Origin: Miscanthus floridulus
Taxonomy: Eukaryota; Streptophyta; Magnoliopsida; Poales; Poaceae
NCBI RefSeq assembly: GCF_019320115.1
Contig: NC_089591.1
Span: 21,244,502 to 21,308,501, forward strand
Direction: 5' to 3'
Length of the DNA: 64,000 bases
Positions within the stretch are counted from its first letter, which is position 1; each line of letters begins with the position of its first letter. Under the pieces are notes generated by a model. The model made no database searches, was not told where the DNA came from, and saw only the letters and a list, made by a program, of their open reading frames with translations. The position numbers were made by a program, and so were the translations under genes. Positions 1 through 10,948 of this stretch are shown piece by piece.

Positions 1-437
1 GTTGCAGATAACGTTATGTATCACGGCTACTGCAAGAACTGCCTTGCTGCTGCTGTTGATGAGGACTAGGACCATGGGTAATGGTCATTCTGTATTTCTT
101 CTCACCTTTGTGCTTTTGGCTGGAGATGACTATGACACTAGCTTTGTATTAAACTACATGTGATGTTGATGTTAAACTACTTTGCTTCCGCTACTTTCAA
201 ACTTGGTTTGTAATAATTATTCGAACTCTGATGTATGTGAAATATTTATGAACTATGATGTAACATGTGATGGGTTGTGTTGAATCTGTACGATCTTGGT
301 TTGTATGTTGGTTGTTTGAGATCCTTCATGATTTTGTTGGACTACTGAGTTTATATGGGCTCAACTATGACAGTTTGATCGCTTCGGTGATTGCTATTGT
401 ACTTGTGCTTTTATAAATTGGACGGTTCGGTGATAGC
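1..437 (+). mobile_element. 3' part of a 5' LTR, Del/Tekay-like Ty3/gypsy
   Basis: This T-rich stretch runs into a tRNA primer-binding-site-like sequence at 438-449, which places it as the end of a left LTR. The last bases (ggttcggtgata) resemble the gtgttaca ending of the other Del-type LTRs in this window. The LTR start lies outside the window. The family is assigned from the gag and pol that follow. Confidence 0.6.
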
Positions 438-449
438 TAGCATCAGAGC
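438..449 (+). other. Degenerate primer-binding site (initiator Met tRNA type)
   Basis: The sequence tagcatcagagc matches tggtatcagagc, the usual Met-tRNA-complementary site of plant retroelements, at 10 of 12 positions. It sits directly after the LTR end, where minus-strand DNA synthesis would be primed. Confidence 0.55.
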
Positions 450-1185
450 AAGGATTCAACATTAAAACTTATCATATGTGTATTTAAAAACAAATGTTTT
501 GTGTTATAAAAATCTAAAGTGTGCCAATGGTCATCTCCTTTATGCCCAGTTAAGGACTTTTAGGTGGCTATTTAAGTACTAACATGGGGTTTTTTACTTT
601 TATCGTCCATACGGCGTGCTATTGTATGGATGCCATTCACTTGAATGGTAATGTATGGATCAAATGCCTCTACATCAAGGTAAGAAGGTAAGTTGATGAG
701 TGGTATGACCGCAAGATGTGAGGGTGTGGTCGGGGAGAGTTAGTGTTGATACGACTATGTATGCATGCTTGCATGTGTATATGTTGTGTATTTAATTGTG
801 GGTATAAATTATGATCGGGTAGCTTTGATACGGAAGTATATGTATGGGCATGCATATATGGAAGTATTTAGTTGCAACCTAGAGCCTAGATTTACATTTC
901 TGTACTTATAATTGTTGGGTTGGGCTGAAATGAATTGTCTGCAGGTACACTAACAACGAAACGTGTAGTTCGTTTAGCTACAATTATATCAAGAGAACGT
1001 ATGTATGCCACCACGTATGTCGTTAGGAATTATTTTCTAAGTTTGTGAGGACGTACAGAATGAGCATACATCATGATACACCATTCATTCATGTTCCTGC
1101 ATTGTTTCCCCCTTAATTGACCTTATCGTTAAGTAACTCGTAGCTATCCTCGCGTTGTCTCACTCAAGTGTAACCTTTGTTACAG
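450..1185 (+). other. Untranslated leader of the gypsy element
   Basis: Non-coding sequence lies between the primer-binding site and the first ORF. No open frame of note was seen. It ends in a pyrimidine-rich tract and cag immediately before the ATG at 1186, which resembles a 3' splice acceptor. Confidence 0.5.
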
Positions 1186-2211
1186 ATGGCTGCCCCTAGA
1201 GCCCCAGTTGCTAGTGACATCTTTCTGGCACTGTTTGGGACTCCCACCTTACTATGGTGAGTGTTGAACTCTGTCGGATATGCGGAACCACCTCAATACT
1301 TTTGGAGAGAAGCGGTAACCGAAGGACAGAGGTGGTATGATGTATGAGTCACTGTCACAGCCCGTGAGGATAATCCTCAGTGGTAGGGGAGGTGTGTTGA
1401 GTCAGATGGATAGACCCTGTGGGAAGGTGCCCAAGTGGTAGCATTTGAGGTTCTAAGTGAGATTTGTAAGGAATTTGGGGATGAACTTGTGAATGGAACT
1501 GTTGGATCTTTTCCCCATGTCAATCGATCACAGACTACTTGGACCTAGCTAGATGGTAATGCTTTAGTCAGAGACAGGGATGAAAGAGCTAGAAGTAGCA
1601 ATGCAGCAATGAGTGCTATGTATGTAGTCATGAGGATGTTTTATTCACGCCAAGATAGCTACGTCAACTGCATGCTAGAGCTCCAAAGAGCATAGGCCGC
1701 ATAGCGCAGGATGAGAGCACGTGTGCGCAGGCACCGAAGGGCACTCCGGGTAGCTCAACATGAGATTGATAACTTCGTGATAGGCTTAGAAGCTCGCTGG
1801 AGGTAGTTTGACCTTACAGTGAGAGAAAGAGATGCAACATAGGATGAATTACATGGCGTCCATACTGAGAGGGACGTGGTTATTTATCTTGCTGAAAATA
1901 GAGAGGCAGCTAGGATTAGAATAGTATTCTAGGCCACTAGGTAGGCCATAGAGTTTGAGCAAAGGGAGCAGGAGCTCGTTCACCAGATCGAGGAGCTTCA
2001 GATTGATGTTCATCGCCTCAATGGCATAATCAACCCAATTATTCCTCCAGCCCTAGCGATGGAAGAAGAGCCTAATGTGTTGATTGCTGAAGATGATGGC
2101 ATAGAGATGGATGCTGAAGAAGAGGATCCTAAAGAGGAAGAGGTGGAGCCTTGGGAGGACGACCATGGTGATGGTGTGTCCGACATCGACAGTGACCACT
2201 CCCTAGAGTAG
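1186..2211 (+). pseudogene. Extra coiled-coil ORF upstream of gag (decayed)
   Basis: The ATG at 1186 opens a frame that begins MAAPRAPVASDIF and can be followed, through several stops, to an acidic C-terminus (EEEDPKEEEVEPWEDD) and a stop at 2209-2211. The middle is rich in R, E, A and L with heptad spacing (for example QREQELVHQIEELQ), so a coiled coil is likely. It is not gag: it has no zinc knuckle and ends before the gag ATG at 2587. It shares strand with gag and pol, so I take it as an accessory ORF of the same element. Function is unknown. Stops near 1258 (TGA) and several TAGs show it is dead. Confidence 0.6.
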
Positions 2212-2586
2212 TTTAGCTGTAGTAGTGCGAGCTTGATGTTTTAGCTCTTTATTCTCGATCATTATGTAACAGACTCATAACGTAGTTCTCAATCGCATGA
2301 TGTACCCTTGTGATGTATTGGAACTAAGCATGTACTATTTGTGACAATTGCACTATCTAATGGATTTCTAGTTGTGTTTGATATAAAAATTTGGCACGTA
2401 TGGAACGCGTTGTGAGCACGATAAGCGATCATTTGGTGATGTTATGTTGTGGAATTGAATTATTGTGCCTCTATGTTATTGTATGAATTTCTATTCTCTC
2501 TGGTAATTACAGTATGGCATGATTATACAATTCTTCTGCAATCTCTTGACATCATCCAATAATCACTTGTTGTTGCAATTTCACAG
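2212..2586 (+). other. Spacer between accessory ORF and gag
   Basis: AT-rich non-coding spacer. It ends with ttgcaatttcacag directly before the gag ATG, a second acceptor-like context like the one before 1186. No other feature was seen. Confidence 0.45.
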
Positions 2587-3639
2587 ATGACGCGCACTCG
2601 TAGGGGAACTTTTGGTGATGATGCAAGTGGTAGTGATGGTCATGGCGATGGCCATGAGGATCTTCCCCCACCACTGCATCCTACCCTAGTTGAGATGATG
2701 GCTCAGCTCATGGAGACTCAACGTTCCATGGGTGAAGTGCTGCGCGGTCTCATACAGAATGTTGGATGAGGACGTGGAAGAGATCAGCAGCAAGGACCTT
2801 AACCTAACTAGTTTAGCACTTTTAAGGACTTCCTCGACGCCAAGCCTCCTATCTTTAAGGAAGCTAAAGAACTACTGCAGTCAGATCAGTGGCTGAATAC
2901 AATCGAACAGAAGTTCCGTCTTTTGAGGCTCACTGAGCACCTAAAGACAAAATATGCATCACACCAAGTGCATGGACCTGCGGGCATATGGTGGAGTCAT
3001 CATCGATCCACTTTGCCTGAAGATGCACAAATCACCTGGAATCAATTCAAGATTGCATTTAGGGGACATTATATTCCCCCAGGTCTGATGAGTATGAAGC
3101 ATACGGAATTCATGAGGCTGACTCAGGGTACTAAGAATTTGATAGAGTATCTGCATGCCTTTAACAATCTATCAAGGTATGCCATTGAGTTTGTGGATAC
3201 AGATGCCAAAAAGATTGCTAGTTTTAAACATGGACTTAGCCCGAAGCTGATGAAGATGCTTGCTAACAACAAAAGTGCTACATTCAATGAGTTTGTTAGT
3301 GATGCACTAACCCAAGAGAATCAGAACAACATCTATATGACATCCAAGAATCGCAAGAGAGCTTTTGAAGTAGGAGTATCTCAGTCCAAAGCTCCTACCA
3401 ATGTGAGACTCCAGTTCCACCCTCCCGCTCCAAAGTATAGGCCACCCCGAACGAAGGCACAACCCAGTCAGAACCAGAAGGTTTATCACAAGGCCTACTC
3501 CATTGCCCTACCTAAGGGTAGCACTGGACAAGGCAGCTCCAACGTTCCGCCTAGCAGTATGCCATGCTGGAACTGTAACAAGACTGGCCATTGGGCAAGA
3601 AATTGTCCTTATCCCAAGAAGAACAACAACCCAAAGTAG
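2587..3639 (+). pseudogene. gag: gag capsid/nucleocapsid, Del/Tekay-like gypsy (decayed)
   Basis: This encodes the structural protein that packages element RNA. The ATG at 2587 is in frame with the downstream block. In-frame stops at 2767 (TGA), 2800 (TAA) and 2809 (TAG) inactivate it. From 2820 the retrotransposon gag domain is clear (FKIAFRGHYIPPGLMS, then LTQGTKNLIEYLHAFNNLS). The C-terminus has a proline- and basic-rich stretch followed by a zinc knuckle at 3565-3606, CWNCNKTGHWARNC, a complete CX2CX4HX4C. Its length of about 350 codons is typical of plant gypsy gag. The wording of the gag domain suggests the Del/Tekay chromovirus lineage; confidence in the lineage is moderate. Confidence 0.85.
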
Positions 3640-3666
3640 GGCAATTCTAATGGGTGTCAGGGACAT

Positions 3667-5640
3667 GTGCACTATACCACCATGGAAGAGATTCCCTCTG
3701 GTGAAGTAGTCACGGCTGGTATGTTTCTTGTGAATCATCATTCTGCCGTTGTTTTATTTGATTCTGGAGCTTCGCATTCTTTCATGAGTCCAACATTTGC
3801 ATCCAAGTATGATCAAAAAATAGTTGTAGTAGAAAAGGGTGGTTATTGCATAAGTGCTACTGGAGTAACATTTCTACCAACCAGATAGTTAGAGATGTAT
3901 GCATCCAAATAAGTGAAAGGGAGTATACTGCCAACTTAGTGATATTACCGGGATTGGGTATTGATGTGATCTTGGGGATGAATTGGATGAAGAACCATGG
4001 TGTTTTGATTGATACCTCGACTAGAACCGTTATGTTGAGGGATCCCAAGAATAATGAGGCTTTTCTAGTACCCCTTCCTAGGGAGTTTGATCTCCATAAT
4101 GTGGCCAATGCTATACAGCCTGTGACCCTTCCTGATATTCTGGTAGTATGTGAATTTCTGGATGTCTTTCCTAAGGAATTGCCAGGGTTACCACCGAACA
4201 GAGAGATAGAGTTCAAGATAGAATTGTTACCTGGTACCGCACCTATTTCTCAAAGACCATATAGAATGCCTCCCAATGAGTTAGTTGAATTGAAGATTCA
4301 ATTGCATGAACTTTTAGAGAAGGGTCTTATTCACCCCAGTTCATCACCTTGGGGTTGTCCAGCCATATTTGTAAAAAAGAAGGACAAGTATTTATAGATG
4401 TGTGTGGACTATCGGCCACTTAATGCTGTTACCATCAAGAACAAGTATCCTTTGCCTCGCATTGATATCTTGTTTGATCAATTGTCAAAAGCAAAAGTGT
4501 TCTCTAAGATTGATTTGAGGTTAGGTTATCACCAAATCAAGATTAGGCCATAAGACGTACCTAAGACGACTTTTTCCACTAGGTATGGCCTTTATGAGTA
4601 TTTAGTCATGTCCTTTGGATTGACCAATGCTCCTGCCTACTTCATGTATTTGATGAACTCGGTGTTCATACCTGAACTTGACAAGTTTGTGGTTGTGTTC
4701 ATCGACGATATCTTGATTTATTCTAAGATGGCAGAAGCACATGAAGAGCACTTGAGCGTGGTATTGTCAAGACTTAGAGAGCATAAGTTGTATGCAAAGC
4801 TTAGTAAATGTGAGTTTTGGTTGAAGAAGGTGCCTTTCTTAGGTCACGTATTATTTGAGGATGGAATTTCTATAGACCCATCCAAAGTGCAAGAAGTGAT
4901 GGATTGGAAAGCCCCAACCTCAGTTCATGAAGTTCAAAGTTTTCTTGGTTTAGCTGGATATTATCATCAATTTATCCTAGATTTCTCCAAGATATCCAAG
5001 CCTATGACAAGGTTACTTCAGAAGGATGAGAAGTTTGTATGGACACTGGAGTGTGAATCAGCTTTTCACACTTTGCGAACTTTGCTAACTACTGCTCCTA
5101 TGTTAGCACAGCCTGACATTGAGAACCCATTTGATGTATTTTGTGATGCCTTAGGTATTGGTTTAGGATGTGTTTTAATGTAGGAAGGTAGAGTCATTGC
5201 TTATGCCTCGCGCCAGTTGAGAAAGCATGAAGTCAACTATCCAACGCATGATTTAGAGCTTGCAGCAGTTGTCCATGCTTTGAAGATTTGGAGACATTAT
5301 CTGCTTGGTAATGTTTGCCATATCTACACTAATCACAAGAGCCTTAAATACATCTTCACTCAACCGGAGTTGAACATGTGGCAGCGCAGATGGTTAGAGT
5401 TGATCAAATATTAAAACCTAGAAGTGCATTATCATCTGGGAAAGGCCAATGTGGTTGCCAATGCCTTAAGTCACAAGTATCATGGTAATTCTTTGTTGGA
5501 AGATGGTTTCAACTTATTGCATCCGGCAGTCCTACATAATATCACCGTTAGTTGTTCTCTAGAGTCAAGGATCATTGAGCTACAAAAGACTAATGTTGGT
5601 ATATTCGATATCATGAGAAAAATGAAAGGAGAAGAAAGAA
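3667..5640 (+). pseudogene. pol: Protease, reverse transcriptase and RNase H, gypsy pol (decayed)
   Basis: The aspartic protease motif DSGASHSF begins at 3760. The frame changes between about 3846 and 3888, after which the RT, RNase H and integrase all lie in one frame interrupted by stops. RT landmarks are [10 protein letters not shown] (~4410), [11 protein letters not shown] (~4508), [11 protein letters not shown] (~4612) and the catalytic FIDD at 4698-4709. RNase H follows from about 5130, with a changed DALG where DASG is usual. [10 protein letters not shown] lies near 5330. Stops include TAG at 4396, TAA near 4552, TAG near 5181 (LM*EG, expected Gln) and TAA near 5412. The protein would copy element RNA into DNA; this copy cannot do so. 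Confidence 0.9.
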
Positions 5641-5651
5641 AACATTTCTGA

Positions 5652-6650
5652 TTGGATGAGAATGGTGTTCTGTGGTTTAAAGATCGGCTTGTAGTGCCAA
5701 AAGATAGGGAATTGAGGAATCAAATCCTAGGGGAAGCTCATTGTTCCAAGCTATCCATTCACCCGGGTAGCAGCAAGATGTACCAAGATTTGAAGACTAG
5801 GTTTTGGTGGACTAAAATGAAGAAAGAAATTGCGGCATATGTGGCAAGATGTGATAACTATTGCCAAGTTAAGGCCATTCATATGAAACCAGCAGGGTTA
5901 CTTCAGCCACTATCCATTCCAAGTTGGAAATGGGATGATATTAGTATGGATTTCATTGTCGGACTTCCAAATACACAAAAGCGTCATGATTCTATCTGGG
6001 TAATTATTGACCGTCTTACCAAGTCTACACATTTCATTCCTGTCAATGTCCAGTATCGACCTCATCAATATGCAAAACTATACATTGAATAAATGGTCAG
6101 ATTCAATGGTGTACCTAAGAGTATTGTATCAGATCGAGGGCCCTAATTTGTTAATCATTTTTGGGAACATCTGCACAAGTACTTAGGTACCACATTGATT
6201 CGTAGCTCTGCTTATCACCCTCAGACCATAGGTCAAACTGAGCATGTAAATCAAATCTTGGAAGATATGTTGAGAGCATGTGTGATTTCTTCTAAGGGTT
6301 CATGGGAGGATTGGTTACCTTTGGTTGAATTCTCCTACAATAATAATTATCAAGAGAATATCAAGATGGCTCCATTTGAAGCTTTATATGGTCGCAAGTG
6401 TAGGACCCCTCTAAATTGGGTTGAGCCTGGTGAAAGAAAATATTATGGAATTGACTTTGTTAAGGAAGCTAAAGAACGAGTTCAAATCATTCAACAACAT
6501 ATAGAAGCCGCTCAATCAAGACAAAAAGTTATGCAGATAAGAGGAGAAGTCCTATTATATTCCAAGTTGGAGATTATGTGTATTTGAAGGTATCCCCAAT
6601 GAGGAGAGTACAAAGGTTTGGAGTTAAGCAAAAACTTGCTCCTAGGTTAG
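5652..6650 (+). pseudogene. pol: Integrase, gypsy pol (decayed, C-terminus lost)
   Basis: An HHCC-like zinc-binding region (HCSKLSIHPGSS...CDNYC) begins near 5731. The catalytic core has the Asp in DISMDFIVGLP (~5938), the Asp in SIVSDRGP (~6121) and the Glu in GQTEHVNQILED (~6233). Stops occur near 6090 and 6145; the second (RGP*FVNHFW) is CAA to TAA. After 6587 a frame change continues into VSPMRRVQRFGVKQKLAPR, the usual lead-in to the C-terminal region. The homology stops at about 6650, so the expected chromodomain and 3' LTR are missing, apparently at the junction with the next LTR. Confidence 0.88.
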
Positions 6651-6892
6651 TCTAATCGGTTAGGTGTGGTGCACACTTATCAAATCTAGCACTAGGTAGC
6701 TCCTAAGTAGCCCTTAGATCAATTGGAGTGAACTTCATTCACATATGATTGCCAATTGGAAGTGAATGGAGGGTCAAATGCTATCCGGACGCTAGTTTCG
6801 GTGTGACCAGACGCTGGCGTAGAGTCCGATCAGTTCATTTGATCAAGGTGAAATCGTCTGGATGCGGCCGAACGCTAAGTGAAATGTGATTG

Positions 6893-7130
6893 GACGCTAG
6901 GTGCCAGAGTCTGGTCAACTCCAGTAAGGTCCTAGAGAGGGAGAATCCTGATCGGACATGTTCGGTCAGTGCTGATCGGATGCTAGTCAGGTTCCGGCTA
7001 CTGACCGAACACTGAGTAGCAAAGTGATCGAACACTGGGTGCCAGAGTCTGGTCAACATCAGTAAGGTTCTAGAGGGCAGTTTTCGAGACCAGACATGTC
7101 CAATTAGTACTGACCGGACGCTGGTTAGTG
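6893..7130 (+). repeat. Two ~100-bp direct repeats inside the LTR
   Basis: The segments at about 6893-6990 and 7029-7130 both read (c)actgggtgccagagtctgg-type sequence, then caactccagtaaggt or a close variant. They are offset by 136 bp. Shorter copies of a ccggacgctgg/tccggtca motif surround them on both strands. Confidence 0.6.
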
Positions 7131-7248
7131 TCCGGTCACAACTTAACTGCTTAGTGGCGGGGAGAACTAACCGGAGTGTCCGGTCACCTTGACCAGAGCA
7201 TTTGGTCACCCCACAGTGGCACATAATGGTTCATTTTGAATGAGGGTG

Positions 7249-7255
7249 TATAAAT
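7249..7255 (+). promoter_or_regulatory. TATA box of the LTR
   Basis: The sequence tataaat sits in tgtataaatacttcctc, upstream of a stretch without ORFs. Its position inside the LTR fits the start of the R region. Confidence 0.5.
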
Positions 7256-8402
7256 ACTTCCTCTATTCACTTGAGGGATTACTTTTGCACATTTCAACAG
7301 CTGAGAAACACCCTTGAGAGTGCCAAGAAGAGCAAGGTCCTAGTGAGGTGATTGAGATTTGAGAATCCAAGAGAGAGGCCTCATTAGTGAAAGCAAGAGT
7401 AGCAAAGTGTGCATCCACTATTCTCATTAGGCTTGTCGTGGTCAAGTGAGAGTTCGTGCTTGTTACTCTTGGTGATCGCCATCACCTAGATGGCTTGGTG
7501 GTGATTGGGAGTTTGGTGATCATCTAGCGGAGCTTGTGGATGACCCAACTCAAGTTGTGAGCGGTTGTGGGTGATTCACCATGATGGAGCGTCGAAGAAT
7601 CATCCTGTAGAGAGCACTTGATCCTTGCACAGATCAAGGGGGAGCTACACCCTTGCGTGGGTGCTCCAACGAGGACTAGTGGGGAGTGGTGACTCTCCGA
7701 CACCTCGGTAAAACATCGTCGCGTTCCTCCTTCTCTCTTTACTTTAAGTATTTACTTTGAGCAATTCAATTCTTGTCTTTACATTCATAGAATTGCCATG
7801 CTAGAGTAGGATTGGAACTTAGGTTGCAAAACTTTTGTGTGGTAGAGCATTAGAAATACTTTCTAGGCACAAGGGGTGAAGTGGGCTAAGTGTAGGGTTT
7901 AATTATTGTGAATAATTTCAGAATTAGCCCAATTAACCCCCCTCTTGGGCATCTTGATCCTTTTAGAGTGCCTGATGATCAGGGCTAGACATTCCCCCGT
8001 AAGAACACCTATGGTGGCCAGTCATGCTTGCTCTTTCGTTGTAACGATGGCATCTCTCCACTGCCATGGTTCCCCTTCTTTTTCCTTGACCTCCATGGTT
8101 TGGTGAGGTCCTGGTGGGAGTTCTGTGAGGTTTTTAATCTCCATTGATGCAACCTACTAAGATGCTACTAGATGTTTTGGCTCGTCATCAATCGATTATG
8201 GTCTATAGTTGTACTGACCGTGTGATTGTAATTGTACATATTTTCTATATTTTTAGACATTTCTTGTAGTCTGCATCGTTTGTTTCTTCTTTGTGTAGTA
8301 TTGCAGCAGTAGGATCAGTGAATGACTCATTTATGTATGTACTAACTCCATTTTGTTTTCTTTTTTTGTTTCCTTTTTTCAAGTAGTACATAAAAGTTTG
8401 GG

Positions 8403-9010
8403 TATTTAAGTAGTGTGCCTATGCACTCTTGTGTCCATTCCACCGCTTTTTCCTCCAAATAAACAAAATCCATTTAGTTATAGTGAAAGAAATCTCTAGG
8501 GGTAGCCAGCCATCTTTATCGGTACGGTGCTGCTAGGATCATGTACATGTAGTAGTTGCTCCTGGATCTTGTGCTAGTTGAAGTTTTGCGATTGAGTGGG
8601 GTTGGACAGTATGTGCAAGCTTTGGCTGATGGTTACATTCATCTAGTCAAAGCTTTTGTGCTATGGATGTGGTGTGCTTCATCGGCAAACCTGGGTTGTT
8701 GATGGCTATCATACCATCAGAGCATTAATGGTGGATCTGATGAGCAGTGCAAAAAAGCTTTTTTCTGGATGACCCATGGTGCTCTGCCGATGTGATTCTC
8801 ACATGTTTCATTTGCTTGTCAACTGTGAAGAGACACCGCACCACAAAACTTTAAGTGGCATGTCACTGGGATGTTTTTTCTTCCATCTCCTCGCATCGTT
8901 GCTAACTTGTTGTATGAAGTTCTGCGAGGTTGTTTGAAATGCTTGTTTTTTCGGAAAGTGTCCTGGTACTTTGTGGCATTCATCAAGTTCCTCATAACAG
9001 TAGAGCACCT
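8403..9010 (+). other. Gene-like unit 1, remnant without usable ORF
   Basis: A TATA-like tatttaa at 8403-8409 is followed by cactcttgtgtccattcc and then gaaatctctag at about 8488. A related order (tatttaag, tcttgtgttcattc, gaaatctctag, gtgctgct, gttttgcga) recurs at 16229-16430. No long frame is open on the plus strand; only stops and short peptides were seen. I read it as a decayed duplicate of the unit at 16229. Product unknown. Confidence 0.4.
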
Positions 9011-9454
9011 TAATGATTGCAGATCTTTTGTTAGGCTACATACTCGATAGATCGTTGTTATTGTATATGCAGTCGACTATTTGTAATTTGGGATGTAAGT
9101 AGTTTGAATCATGCGATGTAATTGTTCTGTATTTCCTGTTACAACTCGTGTATTTCCTAAGGAAATGGAGTTTTTCTATCAGAAATATTTTGTTTTTGTG
9201 TCATGTTCTTGGTTTTTAACTCCTTCATTTTTCTAAAATATGTAGGTGTCTTTGATTCTTTTTAAGTTATTGCATTTTTGTCTTTTAACTGTGTGATAGT
9301 CTGGGACGTAAGTCATTGGTTCCCTATGAAGTGGAGTTGTGTGCTTTCAAATTGTTGCTTTTGTAGGTCATTTTGTTTTTTTTATAGTTTTAACTGTGTA
9401 GCACTCTATAATGTAACTATATGTTTTATTAGGTTGTAATTCATGTTGTAACTG

Positions 9455-9730
9455 AGAAAATTCAAACTTGCTGTAGCTCGATGCATGTTTTAAATTTGGA
9501 TCATCTTTTTTACTTGTAGCTGGTTGTTTTGTTGTGTTGTATTCTAAATAGTATCTAGGATGTAACTCCGAATATTCAGAATATGATGTAAGTCAATCGA
9601 TGTTTTAAATGCTATATTAATTTTTGCTATGTAACTATTTCTTTTTTGTTTGTTTGTAATTCTGTTTGTATTTGTGGTGTATCTATGGTTGCAATTCGGT
9701 TGGTAACTTTGAATAATTTTAACATAGGCA
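9455..9730 (+). repeat. ~115-bp monomer array A
   Basis: Two recognisable monomers, each centred on attca(a/g)a...tgtaa(c/g)tc then ttttaaat, at about 9459 and 9569 (110-bp spacing), plus a partial third. Confidence 0.55.
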
Positions 9731-9818
9731 TACATGTGTCTTTGTAATAGTGGTTTTTACTCTAAAAATTGAACCATGTTGTACTTTTATTTTTTTATAA
9801 ACTATTTTTTTCTAAATG

Positions 9819-9891
<73 letters not shown>

Positions 9892-9892
9892 T
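9819..9892 (+). repeat. (AAT)n microsatellite
   Basis: About 23 uninterrupted aat units run from 9819 to about 9888, followed by aacaataatcgcg. The open frames here that encode only Asn, Ile or Tyr are products of the repeat and not genes. It sits at the edge of a GC-rich block, where the other copies have a short aataataat. Confidence 0.97.
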
Positions 9893-10102
9893 AATCGCGC
9901 TCTTGCGGCCCACGCGCGCGAAACAAGTGGCACGCGGGCCTCTCCTGTGTTTGGCGCGCGCGTCGTTTTTTGTTTGGGACAGTCAATGCGGAATCTGGGA
10001 TGGCATTTTACTGGTGGCTACATAAGGCTGTCTTTATTCGAAGCGATTTCAATTCCAATTCCACCTCGTAGCTATCCCCCCCCCCCTCGTTCATCCCGCG
10101 GC

Positions 10103-10109
10103 TATTTAA
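10103..10109 (+). promoter_or_regulatory. TATA-like box of the RING unit
   Basis: The sequence tatttaa in cggctatttaacatgg lies 109 bp upstream of the ATG at 10218, the same spacing class as three other units in this locus. Confidence 0.45.
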
Positions 10110-10217
10110 CATGGGGATCTATTTGTATCGTCGTCTACCTTTGGTTGCTCTAATTAGAGACAACTTGAAATCATAGCTACAAAGTAAAGCCAATAGACCG
10201 ATCGAGTAGCCATCGCC

Positions 10218-10948
10218 ATGAGCTTCTCTAGAGATTCTGATGCGCATTTTTCCACTTTTAGACATTATGTCCACTCGAGGATGAGGTGGATGAATCTGTC
10301 CACCAGCAAGGATCAACCTGGGTAGAGTGGCGGTGAAGCAGGGTTCTCTGTGACCCTACAGTTCAAGGTCATGAAGGTTCTCAAAGCTGGCGGTTGTCGG
10401 CAGCTGGTCAAGATTGAGTACAAAGGTGGCGACAATAGGACCTTCACCACAAATCAAGCCGTGGACATCCCAGGCAACAAGGAAGGTGTTCGTGATGTCC
10501 TCCATGGCTTGCTGAGGACAGTCATGCCGCTGCAGGAAATAAACCTCACGGCATGGCAGTGGGAGGACATCCTCCCCAAAGTTGTTGTTCCTCATCTCAT
10601 TGCCCTTGGGCGGGAGGCTTGCCGGGATGGTTGCGTCGGCCAAGCGACATTTGGGCTCGTGGTCGAACAAAAAATCATGTTCATCGCATCCATGGCGCTC
10701 TTGACACTGTGCACGGAGGCACTGCAATCTAGGTGTCTGGACTGTAGTATCTGCCTGGAGGATGAAACATCCCTGCGACAGGCCATGCTGTGGTTGTGCC
10801 TTGCTGCGGCCACGCATTCCACAAGAGTTGTATCACCGAGTGGTTCGATAGGCAATGCAGCTACCCATTGTCCCGATGCGATTTGTCTTTGTATCTTAAC
10901 CCGACAATGCAGAGCTACCTGTCGCACTTCACCAATGTAGATGCTTGA
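10218..10948 (+). pseudogene. RING-H2 finger protein (frameshifted)
   Basis: A probable E3 ubiquitin ligase of a grass RING family. The frame opens MSFSRDSDAHFS at 10218, meets a TAG at 10323, then runs open from 10326 through a ~130-residue N-terminal region (FKVMKVLKAGG, then TTNQAVDIPGN). The RING starts with CSICLED at about 10741. A frame change between about 10760 and 10785 moves the rest to another frame, where it reads VVVPCCGHAFHKSC, then a tryptophan-phenylalanine linker, then CSYPLSRC, ending at TGA 10946. Together the zinc ligands fit C-X2-C...C-X-H-X2-H-X2-C...C-X2-(P)-X-X-C. The last pair is looser than the usual CPXC. Unbroken family members would ubiquitinate unknown targets; this copy is likely dead. 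Confidence 0.7.

Larger units (their letters stand above)
6665..7966 (+). mobile_element. Probable solo LTR, SIRE/Maximus-like Ty1/copia
   Basis: The block starts near tgtggtgcacac and ends in a C-rich ccccctcttgggcatcttgatcc segment typical of the LTR ends of SIRE/Maximus-type elements. It has a TATA box at 7249 and no coding sequence of its own. It lies between the broken gypsy integrase and the T-rich locus. Neither flank shows an internal copia region, so it is read as solo. Exact ends and the target duplication could not be confirmed. Confidence 0.55.

Noticed and set aside
6835..7224. 129-codon minus-strand frame in the LTR
   Set aside because: It reads the repeated ccggacgctgg words and shows the same period; it is a by-product of the repeat.
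9776..10153. Open frames rich in Asn, Ile or Tyr across the aat microsatellite
   Set aside because: They are the three-frame readout of (AAT)23 and have no other support.
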